A DNA stretch of 64,000 nt from Algoriphagus sp. PAP.12 (lineage in GTDB: Bacteria; Bacteroidota; Bacteroidia; Cytophagales; Cyclobacteriaceae): the NCBI RefSeq assembly GCF_026652115.1, contig NZ_JAPPSQ010000009.1, positions 1 through 64,000 of the forward strand, written 5' to 3'. The notes below the pieces were generated by a model. It saw only the letters and a program-made list of their open reading frames with translations, ran no database searches and was not told the origin of the DNA. A program made the position numbers and the translations under genes. Below, in pieces: positions 63,871 to 64,000 of the stretch (the first letter of the stretch is position 1; every line of letters begins with the position of its first letter).

Positions 63871-64000
63871 AGTAGAATTGGATTCAAATATGGTTGGTTA
63901 ATTGATGTGCCAAAACAATTATAATCGCACACAAAATAAGCTTTTTTTTACAATTTCACCAAACATCCTTGGGCAAGTTTCGGAAGTATCCAATTTTATT

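Noticed and set aside
63871-64000. Additional gene at the right edge
   Set aside because: 130 bp of AT-rich sequence without a credible reading frame. Likely the leader of the CapD-like gene.

Overview
The window looks like chromosomal DNA of a Bacteroidota member, most likely order Cytophagales and close to Algoriphagus/Cyclobacteriaceae. Base composition is AT-leaning. Several genes have a Bacteroidetes -7 promoter box (TAnnTTTG) rather than a -10 box, and recognisable Shine-Dalgarno sites are rare. Family-restricted proteins point the same way: an IPExxxVDY-type protein, DUF3276/PUR, the DUF5103 type IX secretion Plug, a DUF5117 metzincin and a GlsA/GlsB-like acyltransferase pair. The lineage is my inference. 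I saw no rRNA, tRNA, CRISPR array, transposase or prophage genes.

Layout. 0-6.5 kb (minus): ppk1, gyrB, a CoA-binding protein, then two overlapping acyltransferase genes that resemble the glycine-lipid enzymes. 6.7-10 kb (plus): SAM methyltransferase, class III aminotransferase, two small membrane proteins and msrB, ending at a perfect 18-bp inverted repeat. 10-15.6 kb: penicillin-acylase lipoprotein, aldo/keto reductase, pfkA and miaA. 15.6-19.3 kb (plus): a tightly coupled run of receiver-Hpt, receiver, small unknown protein, metallo-beta-lactamase hydrolase and NFACT protein, facing a LytTR regulator with a degenerate receiver. 20-24 kb (minus): four-domain fasciclin lipoprotein, pyk and the IPExxxVDY-type gene, divergent from acpP-fabF-rnc (24.2-26.5 kb) and followed by nadE and lgt. 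29.5-34.2 kb: yidD, an Omp85-like barrel, the 3' remnant of a helix-hairpin-helix/beta-barrel gene and a secreted metzincin. 34.3-39.8 kb: a DRHyd-like/TPR-S protein related to the core of animal ASK kinases, an M3 peptidase, an AI-2E permease and a TPR lipoprotein. 39.8-49.6 kb: hybrid histidine kinase, aconitase, short-chain fatty-acid transporter, 7TM histidine kinase and LuxC-like acyl-CoA reductase. 49.7-53.9 kb: ferredoxin, DUF3276, second AI-2E permease, ychF and a stand-alone Cas6-like protein. 54-64 kb: T9SS Plug, ABC-F ATPase, PQQ-type sugar dehydrogenase lipoprotein, DEDDh exonuclease/GIY-YIG protein, FAD oxidoreductase and a CapD/WbpM-type sugar dehydratase.

Most of the content is housekeeping: fatty-acid and lipid synthesis, glycolysis, the TCA cycle, NAD, RNA processing and envelope biogenesis. 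The items most worth following are: the Cas6-family gene with no CRISPR context and no histidine at the usual catalytic position, followed by a row of small decayed hairpins; the ASK-like DRHyd/TPR-S protein; a perfect 15-bp stem inside the rnc coding sequence, a plausible RNase III autoregulation site; and the decayed C-terminal remnant of a barrel-protein gene.
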